Shown piece after piece: positions 26,419-35,644 of a stretch of DNA of 64,000 nucleotides (the first letter of the stretch is position 1; every line of letters starts with the position of its first letter). The stretch covers positions 172,340 to 236,339 of the forward strand of contig CAZWSX010000009.1 in assembly GCA_964636985.1 (NCBI GenBank). Direction: 5' to 3'. The notes beneath the pieces are model-generated. The model was not told the DNA's origin and ran no database searches. It saw nothing but the letters and a program-made list of their open reading frames with translations. The DNA comes from CAZWSX01 sp964636985 (GTDB taxonomy: Bacteria > Planctomycetota > Planctomycetia > Pirellulales > Pirellulaceae). The translations under genes were made by a program, and so were the position numbers.

Positions 26419-27228
26419 CTATTTGCCGGCCCGTTCTTTCAAGCGATTAGCCAAGTAGCCGGCCGTAGCATGGCCGATGACGTGATAGCCAGCCAGGTTG
26501 GGATGACGATCACCGTACCAGCCAGGCAAATGGTCGAAGTGGACATCAAGGCGGTTGTCCATGCAGACAATCGTGTTATCAACAATCCACGGCTTAAGCC
26601 GCGCGTGCTGCTCGGCGGGTATCTTGTCGAGGCCATATCGCCGGTAATTGAGCATGTTGTGCCCCTTTTCCAACTGCTTGGCGTACGGCGTGTAGAGATC
26701 GAACACAGGCGTCTTGGCAAGCTCGGCTCCTTTGGTGATCGCCGCGAGAATCTGCTGATCTTTTTCGGTTGTCATGTAAGGGATGATGGTCGAGGTGACG
26801 ATCTCCGCCTTGGGAAAATCTTTCCGTAGCCGCTCGACGAGCGACTGCACATCGCTGGGAAAGTTGGTGGCAAAATCTTCTCGGCGGCCCAGGTCGTTGA
26901 GCCCGTAGCGAATGATCACATAGTCGATGCCAGGGAGTGGTGCGATTTCTTTGTCGTAGCGGCCCGATCTGAGCAGCCCATCAATGAACTCTCCGTCGCG
27001 TCCCTGATTGATCACATTGGTCGGCGGCAGTTCCTTATCGGCAGCGAGCAACTCGCGTACGACATCCTCCAGATGCGGACCTTTAGGTTCCACCCGGCGG
27101 CAAACGCTTCCGATGGTCGTGCTGTCGCCGAGCAGAAGGATTTGCACTTTGCCTTCGTGTTCGGCCAAGGCGGTCGAAGCAAAAAAGATCAGCAACAAGG
27201 GGACGAGTTGTCTAAGGCGGGAGTTCAT
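26419..27228 (-). CDS. exported SGNH/GDSL-type hydrolase
   Basis: 269 residues from ATG 27228; a signal peptide ends near STALAEH. Block I is ILLLGDSTTIG (nucleophile Ser), block III is IIRYGLNDLG (Asn) and the last block is GDRHPNLAGYHVIGH (Asp and His separated by two residues). The family covers esterases, lipases and carbohydrate deacetylases; planctomycetes have many exported members acting on polysaccharide esters. The nearest neighbours give no substrate hint. Confidence 0.88.
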   Translation of the reverse strand: MNSRLRQLVPLLLIFFASTALAEHEGKVQILLLGDSTTIGSVCRRVEPKGPHLEDVVRELLAADKELPPTNVINQGRDGEFIDGLLRSGRYDKEIAPLPGIDYVIIRYGLNDLGRREDFATNFPSDVQSLVERLRKDFPKAEIVTSTIIPYMTTEKDQQILAAITKGAELAKTPVFDLYTPYAKQLEKGHNMLNYRRYGLDKIPAEQHARLKPWIVDNTIVCMDNRLDVHFDHLPGWYGDRHPNLAGYHVIGHATAGYLANRLKERAGK

Positions 27229-27363
27229 CACGGTGGGTTCGCTCGCAATAGAGGTGGGATCACGCAACGGCGTCGCGGCACAACGGCGCGACGCCTGGCG
27301 AAACCATTTTGCGAGCAGCTTCAGCGAAAAGATAGCCGCCGCACCATCTCGTTCCGCATTCGC

Positions 27364-28149
27364 TCAGCGCGAACGTTCGACCAAGGGTACGGGCTGCGGC
27401 ATGCGTTCGGCTTGTTTTTTGAAGCCACCAAACAGGTTCGGAAAGAACATCGGAACGCGTCGCCGGTAGTCACGATAGGCTTCGCCAAAGTGACCTACCA
27501 GGTCGCGTTCTTCAAAGATGACGGCGATGCCCATGTAAAGGGTCATCGTTGCAGCGAAAAGGACGTGGCCGAGCGTCATCGTGGGTGTTGCCCAAAAAGC
27601 GATTGTCCACGCCACGTACAGCGGGTGTCGCATGCGTGCGTAGAAGTACGGAGTACGGAACGGCAGCGACGAGTACTCTTTGCCTTGCCAGTGGAGCCAT
27701 ATCTGCCGCAAGCCGAAGAGGTCAAAGTGGCTGATCATTAGCGTCACCAGCGGCACGCCGAACCACCCCACGGCGAACAGGCCCCACATCAGGCCTCGCG
27801 CCAATGGGTCTTTGACATCCCAGATCACCATGTCGAGTCCCTGCCACAGCCACATCAGCAACGCAAGGGCGAAAAACGAGAACAAAAGATACGTAGCACG
27901 TTCGATTGGCTGTGGAACCACCCGGGTCCAGTACGCCTTGAACCAAGGGCGGGCCATGATCGAGTGCTGCAGGCCAAACAAGAGCACCAGCCCGATATCG
28001 ATCACTGCCGCAGTCAGTGTATTGGAAGGAGCGGAGTCAATCGATTTGGGTACGCCGAAGTTTCCAACAAACCCAGCCAGCCAGGCGTAAACCGCCAGGA
28101 ACAGGAAGTAACACACCAACCCGTAAACAAAAAATATTCCTCGCCGCAT
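27364..28149 (-). CDS. mddA: methanethiol S-methyltransferase-like membrane protein (MddA/isoprenylcysteine methyltransferase family)
   Basis: 261 residues with about six hydrophobic segments. Family landmarks are FGLQHSIMARPWFKAYW, PIERATYLLFS and the SAM-binding end YARMRHPLYVAWTIAFWATPTMTLGHVLF followed by EERDLVGHFGEAYRDYRRRVPMFFP. The length and the HSxMARxxFK motif fit MddA, which methylates methanethiol to dimethyl sulfide, better than protein-isoprenylcysteine methyltransferases. An AGGAG site precedes ATG 28149. The TetR gene is divergent from it, and a short inverted repeat lies just upstream of its start, so regulation by that TetR protein is likely. Substrate is by family similarity only. 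Confidence 0.72.
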   Translation of the reverse strand: MRRGIFFVYGLVCYFLFLAVYAWLAGFVGNFGVPKSIDSAPSNTLTAAVIDIGLVLLFGLQHSIMARPWFKAYWTRVVPQPIERATYLLFSFFALALLMWLWQGLDMVIWDVKDPLARGLMWGLFAVGWFGVPLVTLMISHFDLFGLRQIWLHWQGKEYSSLPFRTPYFYARMRHPLYVAWTIAFWATPTMTLGHVLFAATMTLYMGIAVIFEERDLVGHFGEAYRDYRRRVPMFFPNLFGGFKKQAERMPQPVPLVERSR

Positions 28150-28160
28150 GAACCGCTCCT

Positions 28161-28253
28161 ACTCTCTTTAAGAGTCCTAATTAAACCCCAATCGACGCCA
28201 CTGTCTTAGGGCATAAGCGAAACAGATGTCCCATTTGATGCAGCGTTTCGCTT
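28161..28253. promoter_or_regulatory. inverted repeats between mddA-like gene and tetR-like gene, candidate operators
   Basis: Two inverted repeats lie in the 133-base divergent gap: ACTCT-N5-AGAGT at 28161-28175, 12 bases from the mddA-like start codon, and AAGCGAAAC (28215-28223) with GTTTCGCTT (28245-28253). A TetR dimer usually binds such palindromes next to its own gene. The second pair has a 21-base spacer, long for a single dimer site. Confidence 0.4.
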
Positions 28254-28282
28254 TTTGATAGGTTGACTTGGGGTACACTTGC

Positions 28283-28903
28283 ATGCAGTCGGCCCCATTT
28301 TTTCCCTCGTTTGGGGAGTTCCCTTTGCCGTCCACCACGCGAGAACGATTGACCGAGGCGGCGGCGAAACGGTTTTACCGGGACGGCTTTCGCAACGTCG
28401 GGCTGGATCAGATCCTCACCGAAGTAGGGATCAGCAAGACCGCCTTCTACAAACATTTCGACAGCAAAGAAGACCTGGTGCTCGCCGTCCTTAAGACGCG
28501 GGACCAGTGGCTCCGCGCAACGCTTCAAACGGCCGTAGATCAGCGCAGCAGCGCATCGCCGGTCGAGCAGTTAAGGGCCTTGTTCGACGTGGTGGAACAA
28601 ATCATCGCGATGGACGAGTTCCAGGGATGCATCTTCGTCAACGTTGTGATGGAGTTCCCCCGCGCTCACGAGCCGGAACACATCGCGGCCGCACAACACA
28701 AAGAAGCGATCGAGGGATTTGTACATGAACTGGCAGTGAAGGCGGGAGCCGCGAACCCACATCAACTTGCCCGAGCTTTATGCCTGATCATGGAAGGGGC
28801 CTACGTCACGCGGCAAGTGACGCGTGATGCCCGTAGTGGTGAAGTCGCGCGTCAAGTGGCCGACCTGGTAATCGCGGCACACGTACCGCAAGCCAGAATC
28901 TAG
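28283..28903 (+). CDS. TetR-family transcription regulator
   Basis: About 206 residues from ATG 28283; TTG 28325, preceded by GGGGAG, would begin right at the DNA-binding domain and is an equally good start. The N-terminal helix-turn-helix is TRERLTEAAAKRFYRDGFRNVGLDQILTEVGISKTAFYKHFDSKEDLVLAVL. The remaining helices form the ligand-binding and dimer domain, which contains several His and one Cys. Divergent placement from the mddA-like gene suggests that gene is the target. Confidence 0.88.
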   Translation: MQSAPFFPSFGEFPLPSTTRERLTEAAAKRFYRDGFRNVGLDQILTEVGISKTAFYKHFDSKEDLVLAVLKTRDQWLRATLQTAVDQRSSASPVEQLRALFDVVEQIIAMDEFQGCIFVNVVMEFPRAHEPEHIAAAQHKEAIEGFVHELAVKAGAANPHQLARALCLIMEGAYVTRQVTRDARSGEVARQVADLVIAAHVPQARI

Positions 28904-29049
28904 TTCTTGCAACTCGCAGCACTATGCGTCGAGGGTGCACCACAAGTCCAACGTAACAATCTCTTCATCTTTGCGCCGAGTAATCCTAAGGACATGGCCA
29001 ACGTTGGCCATGCCAAACATCGGCGAGTCATACGAAGAGATCACGAAAC

Positions 29050-30084
29050 ATGGGCAGGAAGAGCAGGAAGCTGCGCGCGGAGTCGCTTGAATCGCGGCAA
29101 ATGATGGCAGGCGACGTTACCGCCTGGGTCGAGAACGGGACGCTTTACGTCACCGAGGCGGACGGCCAGATTGGCCAAGCGAACGAGATCCGCTTTTCGC
29201 AAATCGCGGAGGGGCGCATCCGCATTGAAGGAATCGGAGACGATGGCACCCTGGTTAATGGTGCAAAATTCTGGGACCTCGATTTCAACGGCAACCTGGA
29301 CGTGAAGTTGGGCGCCGGCAACGACATGGTGCAGTTCGACAACTTGAACTCACCCGAGTTCAACAACGTGCGTCTCGATCTCGGCTTCACACCCGTCACG
29401 ACGAACGCCAAGTTCTCGAACTTCGTCGATCCATCGGCCATCCAAGACGACGACCGTGTCCAAATGGAGAACTTTCATACCCTCGGGGCTTTAACCATCC
29501 TGACTGGCTCAGGCCATGACCTGGTAAGCCTGATCGATGCCGTTATTGGAGCAACCGGCAACACCAACGCCAACCTCTACATCAACACGGGTGCAGGTTC
29601 CGATACCGTCCGTCTTCGCACGATCGACGATCAGATGTACGTCGTCGGAAAAGTTGACATCCAAACGTATGAAAACGTGAACGAAGCGGGCGACGACGTT
29701 GTTCGGCTAAACAATACCCATGCCGACGGAGACATGAGCGTGCGAACGGGGGGCGGCAACGACCAGTTCTTTGGCGACAATGCGGGGTCCGTGAAGACCA
29801 CGCTCTTCGACATGGGAAATGGGAACGACCAGGCGACTTATGCCAATAGCTATGGCTACTTGATCCAGGGCCTGATGGGGGCGGGAGACGACACGCTGAC
29901 CACGTGGGGCCTCGATTCCACCGACGGTAAATTTTTCGATGGGGGATCAGGAAACGACATCCTCTATCGAGGCGACGATTGGCATAACACGCCGCGCAGC
30001 GACACCGGCTTTGAGCGAATCAATCCCTCGTCACAAACGTCTGCCTTCCCCGGCACGGGCGGTGGCGTCCTCGCTAGGACCTAA
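29050..30084 (+). CDS. secreted planctomycete surface protein, beta-rich
   Basis: 344 residues from ATG 29050. The N-terminus MGRKSRKLRAESLESRQMMAGD is the planctomycete LEPR/LESR-type signature found in very large surface proteins and thought to mark export or envelope anchoring. The remainder is rich in short turns of the form GAGND, GSGHD, GGGND, GMGAGDD and GSGND that recall RTX-like repeats, but spacing is irregular and no nonapeptide array is formed. It is short for this class. No domain recognised; function unknown. Confidence 0.8.
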   Translation: MGRKSRKLRAESLESRQMMAGDVTAWVENGTLYVTEADGQIGQANEIRFSQIAEGRIRIEGIGDDGTLVNGAKFWDLDFNGNLDVKLGAGNDMVQFDNLNSPEFNNVRLDLGFTPVTTNAKFSNFVDPSAIQDDDRVQMENFHTLGALTILTGSGHDLVSLIDAVIGATGNTNANLYINTGAGSDTVRLRTIDDQMYVVGKVDIQTYENVNEAGDDVVRLNNTHADGDMSVRTGGGNDQFFGDNAGSVKTTLFDMGNGNDQATYANSYGYLIQGLMGAGDDTLTTWGLDSTDGKFFDGGSGNDILYRGDDWHNTPRSDTGFERINPSSQTSAFPGTGGGVLART

Positions 30085-30118
30085 TCAGGCCGCAGCAAGC
30101 TCCAGTACGTTTCCGGCG

Positions 30119-33100
30119 TTACTCGATGCCGTACGCGCCCGACGGCGGCAACGGAACACCGCCGACTATCCCCAACTTGCCACCGGGCAAGATGCGGGGT
30201 TCGAGCATGAAGAATGCGGTGTAGATATTGCGGCTGGCGTCGCCACGGACGCCAGCTTGCAGCAGGAACGCTTCGCCAACTCGCACAACCGAGACGCTCG
30301 TGCCGATGGTATTGCTGTTGGCAAAATCGACGCTCGCGGCGGTGTTGGCGATCCACTTCTCGGTCATCCGATAGTTGGCACTGGCGATCAAGACGCTCGC
30401 GTCAAATGGGCCCGACGTGCTGCGGTAACCCAGATACAAGTTGCCCACTTCGGGGCGCGTCATCAAAACGCCTGCAGTGATCTGCTTGAGGCCCGTTCCG
30501 AAGAAGTCGGCGTAACCATCGGAGAGGAACGACAACCGGTCCCCGACGTGCCACTTGAAATCGTAATCGGCTAACCCGGCGACTTGCCCGAAGTTATCTT
30601 CGTTGGGCCGCGGGAAGAGCGAGACGTGGCTATCGAGCGTGATCCAGTCGATGATCCGCTCTTGGCCGGGAGCCCCCCGCTTGGTTTGCCACCGCTGGCG
30701 AGTCCCGATCCGCGCTACCATCAGGTCGTCGACGATTTCGCCCGAGGGTGACGTGACGTTCTCTTGCAACCCGCTGCGCAAAGCAAAGAAACGCTCGTCG
30801 AACTTGAGCGGAATCTGATCGCCCGCCACTAGGCCGAACGTGTTGAACAACATCCGCCGGCGAAAGTGTTCCTGGGCGTTGTCGTCGATGTTGTCGTACA
30901 ACGGCAGTCGCGTCATGTTTTGCGACGAGTCGGCGTAGAAGAAGTCGGCTTCCAACACCGATTTGTGAGCCAGGCCGTTAAGATAGAACAACTCACTTTG
31001 TACTGAGCGATCGCTGGCCCATGCAGCCAAACTGGCGCGAACGCCTGCCTGGCCGGTGAAACGGTTCACGCTTTGTCCGTTAAGGTCGTTCCCCCAATAT
31101 CCATATTCGCCGCCGACATAGGGGACGATCTTGGTTGGCCCCAGTTCGAACGGAAAATCGACTTCGTGCTTGGTGATGAACCGCACGCCCTCTTCATCGC
31201 GCTCCCAAGGAAGCAGTTGGAAGAGTGATTGTTCCACGGGATTTTTCGGTGTCGAGGCCACCTGCAACTTGGCATAGCCGACATCGGAGTGCCCAAAGTA
31301 GGTACCAACGCCGAACAGATCCTGCCCTAAGGTGAAATAGTCAAAGCGAGGGAGCCAGTTCGTCTCGGTAAAGAATTCATTGACCCGCACGTCGGCCGAA
31401 ACGGCCATACTTCCGTTGTCGAGAATGCGTTTGAGTTCCACTCCCGTGGCTTGGTCTTTGAGAGTGTCCCACTCCTTCTCGTAGTACTGTTCCAGAAAGT
31501 TGCGGTCGCTGATCAGGCCCAATTCGCCCGTCAATTGCCAATCGCCGACCGATTGCCGGTGCTGGCCGAACAAACGGAAGCGATCGCGCTGTTCGGGGAA
31601 CAGACTTCGCCGGTTCAACCCTAAGTTGTCGTTGCCCGTATCGTGGATGTACCAGCCGTCGAGCACGCCGAAGTAGGGACCCGGCAAATACGGCAACGAC
31701 GAACCCGCATACTTGAAGTCGGACCCGAAGCCGTAGCCCCGTTTGCTCATGTAGTCGGTGCGCACGTTCCACGACGTTCCCTTAGGGGCGTTGCGTATCC
31801 CCAGCAGTTGATAGGCGTCGAATCCCGTATGGATGTGCGTACCGAACATCCGGTCGTACGAGATCGAGGCATCGTTGAGGTAGTAGCTCGGCTTGTTCAA
31901 ATCGGTAGCCAGGTACGGCCAATAGAAGACAGGAAATCCTTGCGTGTACACAAAGTTGTTTCGACTGGTCGCGAGCAAATTGTGTTCGACGCGAGTCTCG
32001 CCCGTCGCGGGGTCCGTGATGGGAACTCCGGTGATCGAGTCGTAGCCAGGTGTTTGCTCGTCTTGAAACGTGATCCGTTCCGATTGCAGCCAATAGCTGG
32101 GGATACCAAAGCGGCTCGTCGTGACTGCTGCGCCGTATCCAAGGAAGTTCTGCCGGTCGACTTGTTGCAGAACGTCAGCCTTCAATCGCACCAGACCTTG
32201 GTACTCCGGCACCGGCGTCAGCATCTCGGCGCCGAGTACGACGCCGTATTCCGACATCACGTTGTAGTACATCCGATCAGCGTAAATGAGCCGATCGCCC
32301 TGCCGGAAGACGATGTTCCCTTCCATGTAGAACTCGAACGGCCCTTCGCCAAAATCACCACCACCTCCTCCATCACCCTCGCCGAGGCCGGAGACCTTAA
32401 ATGGCGGGCTCCACACAACCAACCGATCGGTTTCCAAACTGATGGTCCCGATTTGATCGGGACCGTCGATGATGATTTGCACGCCCCCAGTGATGCTCGT
32501 GATTAACTCTCCGGGATTGCTGGGATTTGTCTTGCTTTCGTACTGCCAGCCCGAGTTCTGTCGCCGGAAGAAACGAACGCGACGAAGGCCGCCTGCGGCA
32601 GGTCGTACGCGCTGCGTGGCCGAACCGACAGGGGCAGAATCGTCATCAGCGAACTGCGCGGGGCGCACGTCGTCGTCTTCGCGCGGACGCGCACGGAAGC
32701 CGTCGTCATTCCCTTGCTCATCCGCCTCGGACCAATCGGGGTCGCGTTCACGCCTCGCGTTCGCATAAACGGCGGGCATCGTCTTAGGTGCGGCGCGCGG
32801 GATGGGGGTATCGAATCGAACGGCCGAGTACGTAAACAAGCGGCCAAACCAATTTGGTGCGACAATGCGCTGCGTCGGCTTCTTTGCCCGGGCATTGTCA
32901 CCAGGCAAGGAAATCTTTACGTCCCCTTGCAAGTACGTGATTGCCTTTGTTGGTTCAATGCTTCCTGCCGGGGCCTGCAACAGCCAGATGACGGCCTCTT
33001 TCGCCGTGGCCACCATGGCACCTTGTTGGATTTCAACTTCGCCTAGTAGCCAGACTTCGTACTCCCCTTCGTTCCACTGCGACGCGCGTTCCGCGGCGAT

Positions 33101-33283
33101 GCTGAGCGGGAACTTCGGATCGGTTACCGGCGCATCAATGTCGACCTGGGCCCAGGCCGATTTGCTGTGGATGACCACAACCAACGTCATCGCGATAAGA
33201 ATTGCATAAATTGCACGCAAGTTCGGTAACGCGGCGAATCGATAGAGAAGAGACGACGAGGTCCGCGCGCATCGAGTCCACAA
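30119..33283 (-). CDS. LptD/OstA-like outer-membrane protein
   Basis: Up to 1054 residues. A hydrophobic export segment (about residues 22-44, ending SAWAQ) precedes an N-terminal beta domain that includes EYEVWLLGEVEIQQGAMVATAKEAVIWL and later FYMEGNIVFRQGDRLIYADRMYYNV, both typical of OstA/LptD-type repeats. The rest has alternating aromatic beta-strands ending in a beta-barrel-like region (LQAGVRGDASRNIYTAFFMLEPR). The start is TTG 33283 or TTG 33220; no ATG fits until residue 32. In proteobacteria LptD inserts lipopolysaccharide in the outer membrane; that role in planctomycetes is assumed from homology. It stands alone between convergent and divergent genes. Confidence 0.75.
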   Translation of the reverse strand: MWTRCARTSSSLLYRFAALPNLRAIYAILIAMTLVVVIHSKSAWAQVDIDAPVTDPKFPLSIAAERASQWNEGEYEVWLLGEVEIQQGAMVATAKEAVIWLLQAPAGSIEPTKAITYLQGDVKISLPGDNARAKKPTQRIVAPNWFGRLFTYSAVRFDTPIPRAAPKTMPAVYANARRERDPDWSEADEQGNDDGFRARPREDDDVRPAQFADDDSAPVGSATQRVRPAAGGLRRVRFFRRQNSGWQYESKTNPSNPGELITSITGGVQIIIDGPDQIGTISLETDRLVVWSPPFKVSGLGEGDGGGGGDFGEGPFEFYMEGNIVFRQGDRLIYADRMYYNVMSEYGVVLGAEMLTPVPEYQGLVRLKADVLQQVDRQNFLGYGAAVTTSRFGIPSYWLQSERITFQDEQTPGYDSITGVPITDPATGETRVEHNLLATSRNNFVYTQGFPVFYWPYLATDLNKPSYYLNDASISYDRMFGTHIHTGFDAYQLLGIRNAPKGTSWNVRTDYMSKRGYGFGSDFKYAGSSLPYLPGPYFGVLDGWYIHDTGNDNLGLNRRSLFPEQRDRFRLFGQHRQSVGDWQLTGELGLISDRNFLEQYYEKEWDTLKDQATGVELKRILDNGSMAVSADVRVNEFFTETNWLPRFDYFTLGQDLFGVGTYFGHSDVGYAKLQVASTPKNPVEQSLFQLLPWERDEEGVRFITKHEVDFPFELGPTKIVPYVGGEYGYWGNDLNGQSVNRFTGQAGVRASLAAWASDRSVQSELFYLNGLAHKSVLEADFFYADSSQNMTRLPLYDNIDDNAQEHFRRRMLFNTFGLVAGDQIPLKFDERFFALRSGLQENVTSPSGEIVDDLMVARIGTRQRWQTKRGAPGQERIIDWITLDSHVSLFPRPNEDNFGQVAGLADYDFKWHVGDRLSFLSDGYADFFGTGLKQITAGVLMTRPEVGNLYLGYRSTSGPFDASVLIASANYRMTEKWIANTAASVDFANSNTIGTSVSVVRVGEAFLLQAGVRGDASRNIYTAFFMLEPRILPGGKLGIVGGVPLPPSGAYGIE

Positions 33284-33524
33284 CGATTCACCAAAAAGTG
33301 AATCGCCATCGCGACTGCTCGCGGTGTGTAATGGACCCGGGATCAGGGAACGACTTTCAACTCTAAGGACGTAACGACGCTCTGCGCGCAGAATTGGCGC
33401 GGGGCGGATTATAGGAGGGGGTCCAATGCCCCTCTAGGGCAGCTTTCCTTGCGTTTGCATAGGCAAAAGGAGAGCTAGCAGCCTGGTAGAAATGTTGCCC
33501 CGCGTGCCGCGATAGCACAGCGAA
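33284..33524. other. intergenic region, nothing recognised
   Basis: About 240 bases upstream of the LptD-like gene and downstream of folK. A short imperfect palindrome around 33284-33303 (GATTCACC...GTGAATC) overlaps the LptD leader. No gene seen. Confidence 0.4.
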
Positions 33525-34334
33525 CTAGAGTGCCGAAGCGCTGTTAATTGCAGCGATAGCTTCCGCGATCGCAAACTTCGGGTCGTCGCTGGAGAGACAG
33601 AAAGCCGGCCCCAATTTGGCAAGTCTCAAGGCGAGCTTCACTGCCCGGACCCAAGCCGCACTCTTGGTTGACGTCGCTAGCACCAGCGTCATCCATGGTT
33701 GTCCCAGTTCGCTACAGGGGAGCGTGCCCAAATCTTCTTCGGGCAATGCTTTCAATACCAGCGGGCGGCTTCCCAGGGCCGTTCGGCAAGCGATGGCGAT
33801 TGTTTCGGCCTCGCTCAGCAGCATCGGGGGGAAAACCAACCAGCATTCTCCGCGGGAGTCGCCCAGACGCGCACCGAGCGAATGGAGCGTTAGTCCTAAG
33901 TCCGGATGGAGCCAATTGCCCGCCAATTCGAGTGCCGGGGCGAGGACGAATCGCCGCGTTGCCAGACGCGGATGGGGAATCGTCAAACGTTGACTTTCGA
34001 AACGTCGTACGCCGAACAGGAGCAAATCCAAGTCCAACGTCCGAGCATCCCAACGCACTTCGCGCACTCGTCCCATTTCGCTCTCGATCGCCTGCAAGCG
34101 ACCTAGCATCGCCTCCGGTGTGTAACTTGTCCGACACGTGACCGCAGCATTGAGAAAGGCCGGTTGACCCTCTGGGCCGCCGACCGGCTTCGTCTCGCAA
34201 TAGCTGCTGACTTCAACGTTGTAGACGCCCGGCGTAGCTTTCAGTCGCGCAACCGCCTGCGCGAGCGTTTGACGACGATCGCCGAGGTTACTACCAAGAC
34301 CGATCAAACATGTTTCAAGGCGCGCGAGTTCCAT
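33525..34334 (-). CDS. folK: HPPK (folate pathway pyrophosphokinase) with an unusual C-terminal extension
   Basis: 269 residues from ATG 34334. Residues 1-150 are 6-hydroxymethyl-7,8-dihydropterin pyrophosphokinase: LIGLGSNLGDRRQTLAQAV, SSYCETKPVGGPEGQPAFLNAAV and the signature RWDARTLDLDLLLFG, then IPHPRLATRRFVLAPALELA. The enzyme transfers pyrophosphate from ATP in folate synthesis. Typical HPPK ends near residue 160, but here about 110 further residues follow (LSEAETIAIACRTALGSRPL, then SELGQPWMTLVLATSTKSA and more), a domain I do not recognise. A perfect 17-bp palindrome lies 17 bases upstream of the start. Confidence 0.9.
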   Translation of the reverse strand: MELARLETCLIGLGSNLGDRRQTLAQAVARLKATPGVYNVEVSSYCETKPVGGPEGQPAFLNAAVTCRTSYTPEAMLGRLQAIESEMGRVREVRWDARTLDLDLLLFGVRRFESQRLTIPHPRLATRRFVLAPALELAGNWLHPDLGLTLHSLGARLGDSRGECWLVFPPMLLSEAETIAIACRTALGSRPLVLKALPEEDLGTLPCSELGQPWMTLVLATSTKSAAWVRAVKLALRLAKLGPAFCLSSDDPKFAIAEAIAAINSASAL

Positions 34335-34351
34335 TCCTACAGGATACTGCC

Positions 34352-34390
34352 TGAGTGGCACTGGCGTCTTGAGGACGCCAGTGCCACTCA
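34352..34390. repeat. perfect 17-bp palindrome with 5-base loop upstream of folK
   Basis: TGAGTGGCACTGGCGTC (34352-34368), loop TTGAG, then the exact reverse complement (34374-34390). It sits directly ahead of the folK ribosome binding region. It looks like a REP-type palindromic repeat; as a transcript on either strand it would fold into a very stable hairpin. Confidence 0.75.
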
Positions 34391-34684
34391 ACAGCGTTTA
34401 AAAGCAGGAAGGGGAAGTCCGTTTCGCAAACAAGGTAGTCACTAACGCGTAGCAACGACATTGCACCGATTGTCGAGTCCCTCGGGCATCGCCCTCAACC
34501 CTGTACCCGCGTAAACCTAAACGGCTTTGGTTGGCTGAAGGATGAGCGACGATTGTGTCCTGTCTATGAAGATTGTCAAGCAAGTTTCCTTTGCGAATCT
34601 TCACGTTACGCAAGACCGCACTTGAGCGGAGTGATGCTTCGTTATCGCACCGAAAAGCAAGCTTGGCACAACATTAAATCGCGA
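34391..34684. other. intergenic region, nothing recognised
   Basis: About 290 bases between the palindrome upstream of folK and the end of the nitrilase-family gene on the same strand. It should hold the folK promoter. A few short frames exist without codon support. Confidence 0.4.
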
Positions 34685-35572
34685 TCATTGCGAAACGTGA
34701 TTTCGCATGCGTGTGGAAGAGGTGTCGATGTCGAGTCGACGATGTTCCCATGCCGGTAGTCGCTCGCGAAACTTCGCAACACGACCGAGTTCGAGTGTCG
34801 CGTAGAGAATCGCTTCGTTGTCTCCCGCTGTCGCCAACACTTCGCCCCATGGATCGACGACCAGCGAATGGCCATAACTTGATTGACGCGCGTTGTGCCG
34901 TCCATATTGGTTGGCCGCGATGACAAAACACTGGTTCTCGATGGCGCGCGCACGGACTAGCGTTTCCCAGTGAGCTTCGCCTGTTGTTTTAGTAAAGGCG
35001 GACGGCAGCGTAATCAACTCAGCGCCCGCGGCGCGGATGGCGCGAAAGAGTTCTGGGAAACGCAAGTCGTAGCAGATCGCCAAACCACACCGAATACCGT
35101 CGATCCTTTCTACAACGACTTGATCGCCGGCGCGAATGTGTTCCGACTCGCACGCCACCACTTTTTGAGGCAGATTGATGTCGAACAGATGGAGCTTGCG
35201 ATAGCGAGCAACGAGTTTTCCACCGCGATCGAACACCAACTGCGTGTTGTACGCCGTTTGGCGGGACCGATTCTCCGCTCCATCCGAGACGGCCTCACAA
35301 ACGCTCCCGGCAACGAGGACGATCGAGCGTTCTTTCGCCACACTGGCGAGTCGCCTTACAATCGGGCCGTATGTTTCCGCCTCGGAAATCACTTCGGCGG
35401 TTTGAACCGACTCGCCCAAATCGCCGTATTTAGCAAACATTTCGGGCAAAACGACCCACTCGGCGCCAGCTCGCGCGGCCTTGTCAACCATGGCAAGAGC
35501 CCGCGCAACGTTGTCCGTGGGCGAATCGCAAGCATTGATTTGAACCACCGCGATATGAAGATTGCGTGCCAT
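34685..35572 (-). CDS. carbon-nitrogen hydrolase (nitrilase superfamily), Nit-like
   Basis: 295 residues from ATG 35572 (MARNLHIAVVQINACDSPTDN). The triad is visible: Glu in WVVLPEMFAKYGD, Lys in YRKLHLFDINLP and Cys in LAICYDLRFPELFRAIRAAGAELITLPSAF, the last being the typical NIT2/omega-amidase-like motif. Cytoplasmic, no signal peptide. It probably hydrolyses an amide such as a deaminated metabolite (omega-amidase/deaminated glutathione amidase type). It is divergent from the GT2 gene with a 72-base gap. Confidence 0.9.
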   Translation of the reverse strand: MARNLHIAVVQINACDSPTDNVARALAMVDKAARAGAEWVVLPEMFAKYGDLGESVQTAEVISEAETYGPIVRRLASVAKERSIVLVAGSVCEAVSDGAENRSRQTAYNTQLVFDRGGKLVARYRKLHLFDINLPQKVVACESEHIRAGDQVVVERIDGIRCGLAICYDLRFPELFRAIRAAGAELITLPSAFTKTTGEAHWETLVRARAIENQCFVIAANQYGRHNARQSSYGHSLVVDPWGEVLATAGDNEAILYATLELGRVAKFRERLPAWEHRRLDIDTSSTRMRNHVSQ

Positions 35573-35644
35573 AGGCTTTGGTCCGTGGGACACAACGACT
35601 ATCTTTGAAGACTGGACTTGATTCCCCGCAACCATCAAGAGTCT

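Noticed and set aside
29050..30084. RTX-type calcium-binding repeat array in the surface protein
   Set aside because: GxGxD-like turns are present but irregular in spacing and not tandem nonapeptides.
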